Both the position numbers and the translations under genes were made by a program. This document shows positions 17,506 through 26,623 of a DNA stretch of 64,000 nucleotides, piece after piece. The notes beneath the pieces are model-generated. The model was not told the origin of the DNA, searched no databases, and saw only the letters and a list, made by a program, of their open reading frames with translations. Numbering within the stretch: the first letter of the stretch is position 1; each line of letters starts with the position of its first letter. The DNA comes from Vibrio fortis (GTDB lineage Bacteria > Pseudomonadota > Gammaproteobacteria > Enterobacterales > Vibrionaceae): NCBI RefSeq assembly GCF_000695685.1, contig NZ_JFFR01000027.1, positions 558,001 through 622,000 of the forward strand, in the 5' to 3' direction.

Positions 17506-18264
17506 ATGGAAATTCTGTCTGATGCGGAGATGCTTCGCTACAACCGCCAGATCATTCTTAAACAGTTCGACTTTGAGGGACAAGAAGCCCTCAAGCAAAG
17601 CTCCATTCTTGTGTTGGGCGCAGGCGGCTTAGGCTGTGCAGCGTCCCAATATCTGGCTACAGCGGGTATTGGCAAGCTCACGCTCATTGATGATGACTTA
17701 GTAGAGCTATCTAACTTGCAAAGGCAAGTGTTACATACCGATGCTGACATCGGAAAAAAAAAGGTCGAGTCGGCAGCGGAATCCCTTGGAATGCTGAACC
17801 CTCATTTGAAGGTAGAAACAGTAGACCGACGTCTGTCAGACGATGAACTAGATAGTCTGATTAGATCACACACATTGGTGCTGGATGCGTGTGATAACGT
17901 AGAGACACGTAATCAACTCAATCGATTATGCTACCAAGCGAAGGTTCCATTAGTCTCTGGAGCAGCAATTCGTATGGAAGGTCAAATCAGTGTATTTACC
18001 TACCAAGATGAGAACGCTCCGTGCTATCAATGCTTAAGTGCTCTATTCGGTTCGGCTGCTCTTAGCTGCGTTGAGGCTGGCGTTATGGCACCTGTTGTGG
18101 GTATGGTCGGCGCTGCACAGGCTCTAGAAGCCATTAAAGTGATAGCGCAATTTGGCTCTCCGAAAGAAGGTAAACTTCTTATCTTAGATGCGATGTCACA
18201 CAGCTGGCGTGAAATGAAATTAATGAAAATGCCAACTTGCACAGTGTGTGGTGAATCTAAGTAA
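17506..18264 (+). CDS. moeB: molybdopterin-synthase adenylyltransferase MoeB
   Basis: A 252-residue E1-like enzyme (E. coli MoeB 249) that adenylates the C terminus of MoaD so sulfur can be loaded for molybdopterin synthesis. The nucleotide-binding motif VLGAGGLGCAASQYL (about residues 36-50), LSNLQRQVLH, and the zinc site made by CYQC and CTVC near the C terminus are present. VSGAAIRMEGQISVF contains the conserved crossover region. ATG 17506 is preferred over TTG 17500 because GAGG lies at the right spacing. A ThiF role is possible in principle, but the moeA partner argues for MoeB. Confidence 0.94.
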   Translation: MEILSDAEMLRYNRQIILKQFDFEGQEALKQSSILVLGAGGLGCAASQYLATAGIGKLTLIDDDLVELSNLQRQVLHTDADIGKKKVESAAESLGMLNPHLKVETVDRRLSDDELDSLIRSHTLVLDACDNVETRNQLNRLCYQAKVPLVSGAAIRMEGQISVFTYQDENAPCYQCLSALFGSAALSCVEAGVMAPVVGMVGAAQALEAIKVIAQFGSPKEGKLLILDAMSHSWREMKLMKMPTCTVCGESK

Positions 18265-18306
18265 ACATCGCACTGTGCTGTCTCGTTCTAAAACACGTTT
18301 ACTTTT

Positions 18307-18339
18307 TAGAGCCTCACTCCTTGGATTGAGGCTCTTTTT
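18307..18339 (+). terminator. intrinsic terminator of moeAB
   Basis: AGAGCCTCA and TGAGGCTCT-like arms form a stem followed by five T, about 45 bp after the moeB stop. Confidence 0.9.
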
Positions 18340-18522
18340 CTATCCGCTTCCACTCATTTTCATTTTGAAAACTCTCTACGCTACTTAGTTTACTTCGACT
18401 TCAATTCAATTCTCATTTTGAGAAAATTAAAAAACAAAAATATAAAACCAATAAATACAATCACTTAAAAATGGCATAAGACTTGATACTCATAAAATAT
18501 CTTCCATTACAAGGATGTTGAT

Positions 18523-20667
18523 ATGAGAATCCCAACGTTAAGTTTGCTACTCGGTGCACCGCTCCTAGCCCAAGCCGCGCCATTCGACACTTGCCCAAGC
18601 AAGGCATACCTATTCCAATCAACGCCAGTTCAAGTATATGGCGTCAATCTAGTCACAGGCTCTACAACGCTGTTGCAATCGGACACAGGCATGAACGCCA
18701 ATATTAATGGTGTCGGTTTTAGCTTTGATGACCGCTATATCTACGGCTACGACACGACTAACAAACGTATCGTAAGGCTAGGGTCGAATTTCCAAGCTGA
18801 AGTCGTTAATACCAGCGGTTTACCGACCGACCACACCTTTTATGTTGGCGATGTTTATAATAGTACTTACTATCTATACCGCACTGGCAAAGGACTGTTC
18901 ACCATCGACTTAACGCCGCTCGCGTCAGATCCCAACGCAGTGCTACCTGTTGTAAAAGTGTCTGATATTGCCACGGTCAGGCTCACTGACTTCGCATTCC
19001 ACCCAAGTGATGGAAAGCTTTACGGAATCGATAACAATTCAGGAGTGCTCTACTCCTTCGACCCAAACACAGGCGCAACAACCTCAATTGGTGATACCGG
19101 GGAAACGGGTACGTTTGGTGCGGGCTATTTCGATGTTAACGGTAACTACTACGTATCACGTAACCAAGACGGTAAAATCTACCGCGTGAACCTATCTCCT
19201 GATAACGCAGCCAATATTGCTGCAGGCATCGTTCCTGCCGTTGAGTTTGTATCTAACGGCCCTAGTTCTGGTCAGAATGATGGTGCTCGCTGTGCAAACG
19301 CTCCAGTTATTGACGAAGATTCGAATATCGATTTTGGTGATGCACCAGACAGCTATCTAACACTGCTTAATAGCAACGGTCCTCGTCATGAACTTGATGG
19401 TGTGACTTGGCTCGGTAGCGAAGCCCCAGATGGCGAGCAAGACGGTTTTGTATCTCCACAATCCGATGAGACAACCGGTGGAGATGATGAGTGGACCAAC
19501 GGCGGTATCGGCTTCGTTACTGCGCTTGAGGCTGGGCTTGATTCTAAAGTGATGGTTGAAGCGTCAACCACAGGTTATCTGTCTGCTTGGATAGATTGGA
19601 ACCAAGATGGTAGCTTTGATGGTGAGAACGAAAAAGTGTTCGCTGACTATCAACTATCTGCTGGTGAAAACGAGCTTTTCCTCAACGTCGATGTTAACGC
19701 CTTAACCGGTACGACGTGGGCTCGGTTCCGTTTTAGCCAACAGACCAACCTAGAGTATTACGGCGGCTCAACGTCCGGCGAAGTTGTTGATATTCAAGTC
19801 GATGTACTAAATGACGGTGCTACCGCTCGTTACTTCCCAAGCGCATCGGGTTACGCCACTCTCGCATATGAAGATAACTGGCCTTACAAAGCTGACTACG
19901 ACATGAATGATGCCGTACTTCGTTACCGAATCACGGAGATCTTAAAAGATGGCAAAGTCGTCAAATCAACGATTGATGGTCGTCTGGTGGCTGTCGGCGC
20001 GGATTACCTTAATGGCTTTGCGGTTCGCCTTCCGAACTTAGCGCCAAGCTCTGTCAACACTGGTAACTCTTACATGAAAGAGAATGGGGTGTTCACGTCT
20101 CTCAATATGGAAAGCGGTCGCAGTGAAGCCATTTTTGTTGTCGCAGAGAACCTGACTGAAAAAATCGCTACCAGTTGTGATTTCTATCGTACACAGAATG
20201 GTTGTAAAGACGATGAACAATTTGCTTTCCAAATTGGTATTTCATTAGACGGTGAAGGCGTTGACACTAGTGCTTGGACAGATATGCCGTACGACCCATT
20301 CATCTTTGCGACCCCTGGTCACTACCACGGTCCAAACTTACCGTTACACCCAGGTCGTAGTTGGGAAGTCCACATGGCTGATCAAGCACCAACTGAAGCC
20401 TTCGACAGTGCAAACCTATTCGAAACTGGCCTAGGTGTTGATGACAGTAGTCCAAGTGAAGGCAAGTACTTCAAAACAGCGGAGAACCACCCTTGGGCAC
20501 TAATGATTACATCAACGGCTGAATGGGAATGGCCACAAGAACGTGTAGACATCGTAACGGCATACCCACAATTCAAGACGTTTGCAGAATCTGGCGGCGA
20601 AGATGCGACAACCTGGTTCCAGTCACCTGAAGCTGGCCAATGTTATGACTTGAGCTCAGAGGAGTAA
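18523..20667 (+). CDS. LruC domain-containing exported protein
   Basis: A 714-residue secreted or surface protein. After a signal peptide (cleavage near AQA, residue 19) comes a beta-propeller-like region (about 25-260) with repeated KLYGIDNNSG / YDTTNKRIV-type blades. Next is a GEVED-like domain (about 268-430) marked by DFGDAPDSY, AWIDWNQDGSFDG and SGEVVDIQVDV. The C-terminal LruC-type domain (about 437-700) contains YEDNWPYKADYDMNDAVLRYRI, a probable calcium-binding acidic segment, and TPGHYHGPNLPLHPGR. Aspartate-rich DxNxDG loops suggest calcium binding. Function is unknown; the family is associated with surface structures. A lipoprotein gene follows immediately. Confidence 0.82.
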   Translation: MRIPTLSLLLGAPLLAQAAPFDTCPSKAYLFQSTPVQVYGVNLVTGSTTLLQSDTGMNANINGVGFSFDDRYIYGYDTTNKRIVRLGSNFQAEVVNTSGLPTDHTFYVGDVYNSTYYLYRTGKGLFTIDLTPLASDPNAVLPVVKVSDIATVRLTDFAFHPSDGKLYGIDNNSGVLYSFDPNTGATTSIGDTGETGTFGAGYFDVNGNYYVSRNQDGKIYRVNLSPDNAANIAAGIVPAVEFVSNGPSSGQNDGARCANAPVIDEDSNIDFGDAPDSYLTLLNSNGPRHELDGVTWLGSEAPDGEQDGFVSPQSDETTGGDDEWTNGGIGFVTALEAGLDSKVMVEASTTGYLSAWIDWNQDGSFDGENEKVFADYQLSAGENELFLNVDVNALTGTTWARFRFSQQTNLEYYGGSTSGEVVDIQVDVLNDGATARYFPSASGYATLAYEDNWPYKADYDMNDAVLRYRITEILKDGKVVKSTIDGRLVAVGADYLNGFAVRLPNLAPSSVNTGNSYMKENGVFTSLNMESGRSEAIFVVAENLTEKIATSCDFYRTQNGCKDDEQFAFQIGISLDGEGVDTSAWTDMPYDPFIFATPGHYHGPNLPLHPGRSWEVHMADQAPTEAFDSANLFETGLGVDDSSPSEGKYFKTAENHPWALMITSTAEWEWPQERVDIVTAYPQFKTFAESGGEDATTWFQSPEAGQCYDLSSEE

Positions 20668-20768
20668 TCATGATGAATACGCAAATGAAATCCTCAAAAC
20701 CATATACTAACGGCAGTAACACTGAGTCATCAGCACTACAGGAAACACCAACAAAAGGATGCAGAGCC

Positions 20769-21203
20769 ATGGTTAAACAAGCTTCGTTAATTTCACTGCT
20801 CGCTAGTACTACTTTGATCTTTGGTTGTGGTGGCGGCGGAGGTGGCGGTTCAACGGCTGCACCCGCACCAGCAGTGGCAAGCACGATGTCCGACTTAACC
20901 GTACCCGATGGTTTTGACTACAACCCGGTAGAACAGCACGACCTTAATATCGATATCAGTCATATATCGACGAACCGTTCATTCGTATCTGTGTATAGCC
21001 GCTATTCTGAACGCAGTGACGCGACTTTTAAGCCAGACTATTCAAGCAGATTGCTGGCTGGCTCTTTGAACAACGGGCAGTTTAATTCTTCATTTACCGC
21101 TCCAATCAGCGAGGAGAACATCCTGATTGAGATCTGGTTCTATGATGGTCAAGCGCCGCTTCAGCAAATTGTTTCATCCGATGTGATGCAAGTGACGTGG
21201 TAG
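20769..21203 (+). CDS. small lipoprotein paired with the LruC protein
   Basis: The protein has a signal peptide MVKQASLISLLA with lipobox IFGC, so Cys20 would be the lipidated residue. It is followed by seven glycines and a PAPA spacer, a typical flexible tether. The remaining about 110 residues are predicted to be beta-rich; no family is recognised. ATG 20769 is chosen because it puts the signal at the N terminus (AAGGA lies 9 nt upstream). ATG 20670 is the alternative: it lies 2 bp after the LruC stop with a stronger GAGGAG site, but would add 33 polar residues ahead of the signal. Co-transcribed with the LruC gene. Confidence 0.75.
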   Translation: MVKQASLISLLASTTLIFGCGGGGGGGSTAAPAPAVASTMSDLTVPDGFDYNPVEQHDLNIDISHISTNRSFVSVYSRYSERSDATFKPDYSSRLLAGSLNNGQFNSSFTAPISEENILIEIWFYDGQAPLQQIVSSDVMQVTW

Positions 21204-21220
21204 ATATTTGAGTAAATACA

Positions 21221-21247
21221 AGCGAGCCTATTTGGGCTCGCTTTTTG
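21221..21247 (+). terminator. intrinsic terminator after the LruC-lipoprotein pair
   Basis: AGCGAGCC and GGCTCGCT form an 8-bp stem with a short TATTT-like loop, followed by five T, about 17 bp after the lipoprotein stop. Confidence 0.92.
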
Positions 21248-21348
21248 TTGTTAGTTGCCTCACGAACTCGCGCATCTTTATACTCAATTCGTTATAACTG
21301 GCGTATCTTAAAACTAACTACACATAGTCTAGGAGCTCAAACAACTCT

Positions 21349-21672
21349 ATGAAACAGCTAAAGTTGGCGTTTGTTATTCTAGGTTTGGGGGTTGTAGTTT
21401 TAGTGGCGTTGATTCAATTAACCACCCCTTCCTCCAACACTGTAGAAAAGCGGGCGACCGTCATAGCGAATACCCTTACCCAATCGCTTGATGGCCATCG
21501 TCGCTATCTGACTTTAAAACTTGATGATGAGCCAAGCTTTCGATTGTCAGTCCCAGCAACTATTGAATGCCCCATTGATTCTATAGTGATTGTTGATGCA
21601 TTATTGAATCAATCAACCGGGCAACAAAGTTATAAATATCAGCGCTGTATTGCCGCAGACACCACCCAATAG
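21349..21672 (+). CDS. small membrane-anchored protein of unknown function
   Basis: A 107-residue protein with one N-terminal hydrophobic segment (about residues 6-26, LAFVILGLGVVVLVALI) and a periplasmic or extracytoplasmic remainder. Two cysteines (CPIDS near residue 72 and RC near 101) could form a disulfide. AGGAGCTC upstream gives a ribosome binding site. I do not recognise the family. It lies 66 bp before the sulfurtransferase gene and may share its transcript. Confidence 0.7.
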   Translation: MKQLKLAFVILGLGVVVLVALIQLTTPSSNTVEKRATVIANTLTQSLDGHRRYLTLKLDDEPSFRLSVPATIECPIDSIVIVDALLNQSTGQQSYKYQRCIAADTTQ

Positions 21673-21738
21673 CTTGCCCAAAGTTCACCTTTGTAGATAT
21701 ATCAATTCAAACAATAACAACACAGGAAGTGGAGTACT

Positions 21739-22581
21739 ATGACTCAACCTCTGATCACACCCGCTCAGTTGAACGAGCTGTTAAAACAGCAAGACGTTAT
21801 CCTTCTCGATGCCAGTATCGAATTTCAAATTCCGGGCGAAGCAGAAAAGATTACTGACCAATACATCCCTGGCTCAGTAAAATTCGACTACGACAAAGAT
21901 TTCTGTGATAAGCATACCTTGCTTCCTCATATGTTCCCGACCGAGAAACACTTCAATGAACGTGCTCAAGCGCTTGGCATAAACAATAAGAGTACCGTCG
22001 TGGTGTATGACAACGCAGGCACTTTTGCTTCACCACGCGCTTGGTGGATGTTCTTAGCTATGGGGCATACCAATACTCTGATTCTGGATGGTGGTTTACC
22101 AGCGTGGGTCGAAAGTGGCTTTGAGACAGTTCCAAGTTACAGCACCGTTGATGCCCTTGGGGACTTTGAAGGCGTGCTAGATAAGGATTACTTTATCGAT
22201 GCAGCTCAAGTCAATGACTACTCGAAAACGCAACAAGCTAATATCCTCGATGCACGCTCTCAAGCACGTTTCGACTCTAAAGTACCAGAGCCTCGACCTG
22301 GGTTGAGAAGCGGCCACATTCCATACTCTGTTTGCCTACCTTTCGCACAAGTTATGGAAAATGGGCGCTTAAAGTCAGAGCAAGAACTGAAAACAATCTT
22401 CAGCGGATTAGAGATACAACAACTGCCTATGGTTTTCAGCTGCGGCTCTGGTGTTACGGCTTGTATCATTCTTCTGGCTGCAAAAATTGCAGGGCACAAC
22501 AACCCAATGAGTGTTTATGATGGTTCATGGACTGAATGGGGAGCAAACGAAGACCTACCGATCGAAGTGACCAAGTCGTAA
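21739..22581 (+). CDS. sseA: 3-mercaptopyruvate sulfurtransferase (tandem rhodanese)
   Basis: A 280-residue protein with two rhodanese domains (about 1-135 and 155-278). The active-site loop CGSGVTAC places the catalytic cysteine at residue 235. CGSGVT is the SseA-type loop; thiosulfate sulfurtransferases usually have CRxGxR/T. The protein therefore probably uses 3-mercaptopyruvate as sulfur donor. E. coli SseA is 281 residues. GGAAGTGGAG precedes the ATG. Cytoplasmic, no signal peptide. No obvious pathway partner lies in the same unit. Confidence 0.9.
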   Translation: MTQPLITPAQLNELLKQQDVILLDASIEFQIPGEAEKITDQYIPGSVKFDYDKDFCDKHTLLPHMFPTEKHFNERAQALGINNKSTVVVYDNAGTFASPRAWWMFLAMGHTNTLILDGGLPAWVESGFETVPSYSTVDALGDFEGVLDKDYFIDAAQVNDYSKTQQANILDARSQARFDSKVPEPRPGLRSGHIPYSVCLPFAQVMENGRLKSEQELKTIFSGLEIQQLPMVFSCGSGVTACIILLAAKIAGHNNPMSVYDGSWTEWGANEDLPIEVTKS

Positions 22582-22768
22582 AAATAACTGCAGGCATATC
22601 ACATTAATTGGTCTAGATGACAAATAATTTTGATCGAAACAATACTGAGTTGCTATGTGTTTTGTTACTATACAACAGAATAAATACGGCGTTCTTTTTT
22701 ACAATTTCGATTCAAGGTTTCTCAAAATTGGCCGTTACATGAGTGTTATCTAGACCCAAAGGCGTTGT

Positions 22769-25066
22769 ATGGCTGTATTCAAAAAAAATATCTGGACGTT
22801 GTACGTATTGATCGTGCTGCTGACTTTGATACTTTTTTCTGCGTTTGGGCTTATCAAATGGCAAACTAACCGCGACGACTTCACCCGCCAACAGCATATG
22901 CAGTTGGAACTGTTTTCGAACTCTATTGAATCGCTTCTAACTAGCCAAGAAGCGCTACTAGAAGTCGTCGGCCATCAATTGCTCCAACAATCCGATTTTA
23001 CTCGTACTGCAGCAATCCAAATTCGCCCTATCTTGGACAAACTGCTCGACACTCACCCGGCGATCGCCGCCTTTGGCTTGATCAACCCTAAAGGTGAATA
23101 CTTAGCCGTTAGCTCAAATTTGATGCTGACTGAGCAGCGCAATCTTCTCGACTATGACTACACCCGTGACTCATTTTTAGAAGCGATTGAAAGCCAAAAA
23201 ATGGTGTTAGGTCGCACCTACTTCCAAGACTCCCTTGGCACACTGATCATCCCTATTCGTAAATCGATTTCCACCAACGGCACTGATGTCGCCGCGGTAA
23301 TGACGGCTGGGTTAAAACTTAACAGTACTATCCTATTTAAAAAGAACGTTAACACGGCTGAGCACAACAGCTTGAGCCTACTGCGCGACGACCTTTATCG
23401 TCAGTTCTATTCAAAAGATGTGGTTTCACTGCGAGCCTACTCTACTCCCGTTGACGCCAATATGGTCGAGCATATCGCCAAAAGCTTCGCCAAGTCGTAC
23501 AACATCAAAATTCAAGACGCTAAAGAGAGTGGAAAGATCTACTCAGCAATCGTTGAGCAAGAAGGCAATAACAGCATTGTTACCACTACGTACCTGAACG
23601 ATTACAAGCTTTGGGTTATCGGCACAACAGAGCTTGCGTATGTAGATAACGTTTTCTGGGAAGAGTTTAGCATCTACATTGCTGTGTTCTTGCTGCTACA
23701 TGCTTGCTTTTACGCACTGGTTAAATCGATTTCCAAGAGTGAACTTCGCACTCGAAAGCAGCTGATTTATCAAGCGAATCACGACCCATTGACCTCGCTA
23801 CCGAATCGATTCTATATGCGCCAAAACATCAGTAAATGGCTTGATGATGAGAAACATCCGTTTACCTTGTTGTTTATTGATATCGACAACTTTAAGAGTG
23901 TGAACGACACTCATGGCCATGACTTTGGCGATAAAATCCTCAAGCAAATTGCACTTCGCCTAAGCCGTTTCCAGTCACGCTTGAGCCTTGTCATCAGGGA
24001 CTCAAGTGATGAGTTCTTATTCTTGACGCCTCTGACCAATGAGAGCGAATTGCACCGTTTGGCGGAAAGAATTATCGAAGTGCTATCGAAACCTTACGAC
24101 GTAGACGAATCACAGTTCTTATTAAGCTGTAGTATCGGTATTGCACAATTCCCTCAACACGGTACGGACCTCGATAGCCTTCTGCGTTCAGCCGACATAT
24201 CAATGTACAAAGCAAAACAACAGCAGAACTCGTACAGCATGTTCACTGCTGAGATGCAGGAAACTCACTTGTATAAGATGAAGGTGGAACAAAAGCTAAG
24301 AGTGGCCGTTGAGAAACAGACACTCTTTATGGTGTTCCAGCCTCTCCTGTGTGCAGATGGCAGTGTTCATGGTGTGGAAGCTCTGGTGCGCTGGATTGAC
24401 GATGAACTAGGTTTTGTACCACCAGACGTATTCATCCCTGTGGCAGAAAAAACCGGGCTAATGCCGAGATTAGGTGCGTTCATCATTGAATCCAGTGTCC
24501 AACAGATTGCGCACCTGCACCGAATTGAGATGTTTAAACTAGGTTTGTCTATCAACATCTCTGTTCGTCAATTTATGCATGCTGCATTTGCAGAGCATCT
24601 CTTGGCGACACTTGAAAAGTATCAATTCCCGAGTGACTACCTAACGCTGGAGATCACCGAAAACTTATTCATAGAAGACGTACAACATGTGCGCCCTATC
24701 TTTGAATCGCTCAACGATATAGGCATTAAGATCTCACTGGATGATTTCGGTACAGGATACTCTTCTTTGAGTATGCTTAAGGCATTACCAATCTACGAAC
24801 TGAAGATTGATAAGAGCTTTATCGAGAACATTAACTGCGATGCTCAATCTTTGACGATGGTTCAAAACATCATAGCCATCGGTAAAAACTTTGGCATGGT
24901 GGTATTGGCAGAAGGCGTCGAGACCAAAGAGCACTTCGATGTCCTAAAAGCTTGTCACTGTGATTTAATGCAGGGATATTACTTCTCTCGTCCATTACCG
25001 TACGAAGAACTTAGCCAATATCTGAAGCACTATTCATTTTCAACAAAAGAAGAGTGTGAAGCATAA
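22769..25066 (+). CDS. membrane GGDEF-EAL protein, probable c-di-GMP phosphodiesterase
   Basis: A 765-residue inner membrane signalling protein. A transmembrane helix (about residues 9-30) leads into a periplasmic sensor (about 31-290, Cache-like). A second helix lies near 300-320, then a GGDEF domain (about 340-500) and an EAL domain (about 510-755). The GGDEF signature is degenerate (RDSSDEF), so diguanylate cyclase activity is unlikely. The EAL part looks complete: EALVRW, ENLFIEDV-type acidic residues, LDDFGTGYSSL, KIDKSFI and AEGVET. It is therefore expected to hydrolyse c-di-GMP, with the GGDEF domain possibly acting as a GTP sensor. Single-gene unit with its own terminator. Confidence 0.9.
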   Translation: MAVFKKNIWTLYVLIVLLTLILFSAFGLIKWQTNRDDFTRQQHMQLELFSNSIESLLTSQEALLEVVGHQLLQQSDFTRTAAIQIRPILDKLLDTHPAIAAFGLINPKGEYLAVSSNLMLTEQRNLLDYDYTRDSFLEAIESQKMVLGRTYFQDSLGTLIIPIRKSISTNGTDVAAVMTAGLKLNSTILFKKNVNTAEHNSLSLLRDDLYRQFYSKDVVSLRAYSTPVDANMVEHIAKSFAKSYNIKIQDAKESGKIYSAIVEQEGNNSIVTTTYLNDYKLWVIGTTELAYVDNVFWEEFSIYIAVFLLLHACFYALVKSISKSELRTRKQLIYQANHDPLTSLPNRFYMRQNISKWLDDEKHPFTLLFIDIDNFKSVNDTHGHDFGDKILKQIALRLSRFQSRLSLVIRDSSDEFLFLTPLTNESELHRLAERIIEVLSKPYDVDESQFLLSCSIGIAQFPQHGTDLDSLLRSADISMYKAKQQQNSYSMFTAEMQETHLYKMKVEQKLRVAVEKQTLFMVFQPLLCADGSVHGVEALVRWIDDELGFVPPDVFIPVAEKTGLMPRLGAFIIESSVQQIAHLHRIEMFKLGLSINISVRQFMHAAFAEHLLATLEKYQFPSDYLTLEITENLFIEDVQHVRPIFESLNDIGIKISLDDFGTGYSSLSMLKALPIYELKIDKSFIENINCDAQSLTMVQNIIAIGKNFGMVVLAEGVETKEHFDVLKACHCDLMQGYYFSRPLPYEELSQYLKHYSFSTKEECEA

Positions 25067-25095
25067 AAAATGGAAGCGTGTGCTTCCATTTTTTA
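25064..25095 (+). terminator. intrinsic terminator after the GGDEF-EAL gene
   Basis: AAAAAATGGAAGC and GCTTCCATTTTTT form a long symmetric hairpin directly after the stop codon. Because it is symmetric it could also terminate transcripts from the minus strand. Confidence 0.9.
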
Positions 25096-25157
25096 ATCTC
25101 ATTACCCAGCAAATCCAACCGAGTGTCACTAATTAACTAAACTCATCGGCGAATCAG

Positions 25158-26165
25158 TTATTTGGTACTCTCACCTTTTTCGGCATATTTCATTTGCTCA
25201 TCCAAGTTAAGAACGGTCAATGCGTTGCTTACGCTGGTCGCAATCACATCAACAACACCGGTACGAAGTGCACCGAGTAGTGCAAGCGGTTTGCTGTTCT
25301 CTGCAGCAATGGCAATTACCTCTGCAATCGGGCGAAACTCTTCCAATCCCAAGCCGATAACACGGTCACTCATTACTGTGTTTGCCGCTTTACCATGTAC
25401 GTCAAAAAAGTCGTAGCCTGCGAAGTCACCGACGACACCTTGTAGTAAACGAGATTGAACTACCTCGCCTGCGGTAAACCAGCCTAGGTCAACCATGTAG
25501 CTGTTTTCACTCATGTCACCGATACCCACTAATGCCACATCGGCCTTTCGAGCGAGATCGAGTGTTTGTTTAACTGTGCTGTTTTCCATAAATGCGGTTT
25601 TTTGAGCCTTGTTCTCCGCATAAGCAGGCGCATACAAGGTTTCCGACGAACCGCCGTACTTTTTCGCCAGCTGACGACAAATATGGTCGGCATTGAACAT
25701 ACCACCTCTTGGGTGAATGCCTCCGATACCACACACGAACTTACAATCGCGAGGAGTAATTACCCCAGTGTGGTGTGCAACAGACGATACGTTACGGCCT
25801 TGACCTACTGTCACTACCATGCCGTTTTTTAAGGTACTGGTTAGATAGTTAGATACTAAGCCAGCTACTTGAAGACGTTGCTGCTCTTCGTTCGGCTGAT
25901 CCAGAGCAACAAGTGCGCGTTTAACACCAAAGCGCTCAATTAAGCGTTGTTCTATTTTAGCGCTAAATACTGGGTGGTACTTTACTGTAATTTCTACGAT
26001 ACCTTCGTCTCTAGCTTGCTTGAGCATTCGACCAACCTTTGCACGAGAGATTGAGAACTTTTTCGATATCTCTTCTTGTGTCGCACCGTCTTGATAGTAG
26101 GCAACCGCCACTTCAGTGAGAAGATCAGTATTTTCTTCCGACACATCTTGAATATTCTTACTCAT
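25158..26165 (-). CDS. SorC/DeoR-type sugar-responsive transcription regulator
   Basis: A 335-residue SorC-family regulator: an N-terminal helix-turn-helix (about 20-60, YYQDGATQEEISKKFSIS) followed by a large sugar-phosphate-binding domain (about 65-325). That domain has the family segments VVTVGQGRNVSSVAHH, FVCGIGGIH and VALVGIGDM. These proteins respond to phosphorylated sugars. It is divergent from talB-tkt across a 458-bp region full of CAAATG-containing half-sites, so regulation of the non-oxidative pentose phosphate genes is the natural inference. The GGTG-poor upstream sequence offers only a modest ribosome binding site. Confidence 0.9.
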   Translation of the reverse strand: MSKNIQDVSEENTDLLTEVAVAYYQDGATQEEISKKFSISRAKVGRMLKQARDEGIVEITVKYHPVFSAKIEQRLIERFGVKRALVALDQPNEEQQRLQVAGLVSNYLTSTLKNGMVVTVGQGRNVSSVAHHTGVITPRDCKFVCGIGGIHPRGGMFNADHICRQLAKKYGGSSETLYAPAYAENKAQKTAFMENSTVKQTLDLARKADVALVGIGDMSENSYMVDLGWFTAGEVVQSRLLQGVVGDFAGYDFFDVHGKAANTVMSDRVIGLGLEEFRPIAEVIAIAAENSKPLALLGALRTGVVDVIATSVSNALTVLNLDEQMKYAEKGESTK

Positions 26166-26254
26166 ATACCACCCAACAAGTATTTAACAATTTATTCACC
26201 TAAATAAGCAGCAAATGCGCGATAGCAAAGCAACTGTCGCATCAGTTTACACCA

Positions 26255-26287
26255 TGAGCATTTGTAATGATAGAAAACAAATGCTCA
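26255..26287. promoter_or_regulatory. candidate SorC operator, distal
   Basis: TGAGCATTTG (26255-26264) and CAAATGCTCA (26278-26287) form a perfect 10-bp inverted repeat with a 13-bp spacer, 90-122 bp upstream of the SorC-type gene. The half-site CAAATGYTC recurs near 26484. Confidence 0.6.
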
Positions 26288-26467
26288 AAGCAATCAATAT
26301 CACCAAAGTGTAATTGAACTGCTCAATACACAACCATTAAACGTTTGCTTTCAGACCCCGTGTTTATTGGAGTAAATTATATTTGATTAAAGTCACTTTA
26401 CTGCACTATTTGCCATTGACTTTGCCGTGAGATCGGATAAATATGGCTTCATCATTTACTCAGCCAA

Positions 26468-26493
26468 CGAACATATGTTCGAAGCAAATGTTC
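26468..26493. promoter_or_regulatory. candidate SorC operator, talB-proximal
   Basis: CGAACATATGTTCG (26468-26481) is a perfect 14-bp palindrome, followed at once by AGCAAATGTTCG. Both share the half-site of the distal inverted repeat. A further CAAATGC occurs near 26568, nearer to talB. Confidence 0.6.
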
Positions 26494-26623
26494 GTCAGCT
26501 CGAAATTTTAAAATTAATGAACAACTGAACCAATGATTTGGTGATGAGAAGTTTATTAGCTAGCTTGCAAATGCCCACATCTCTCTTCACACGAGATGTT
26601 ATGCGATAGATAGGATGATCAAA

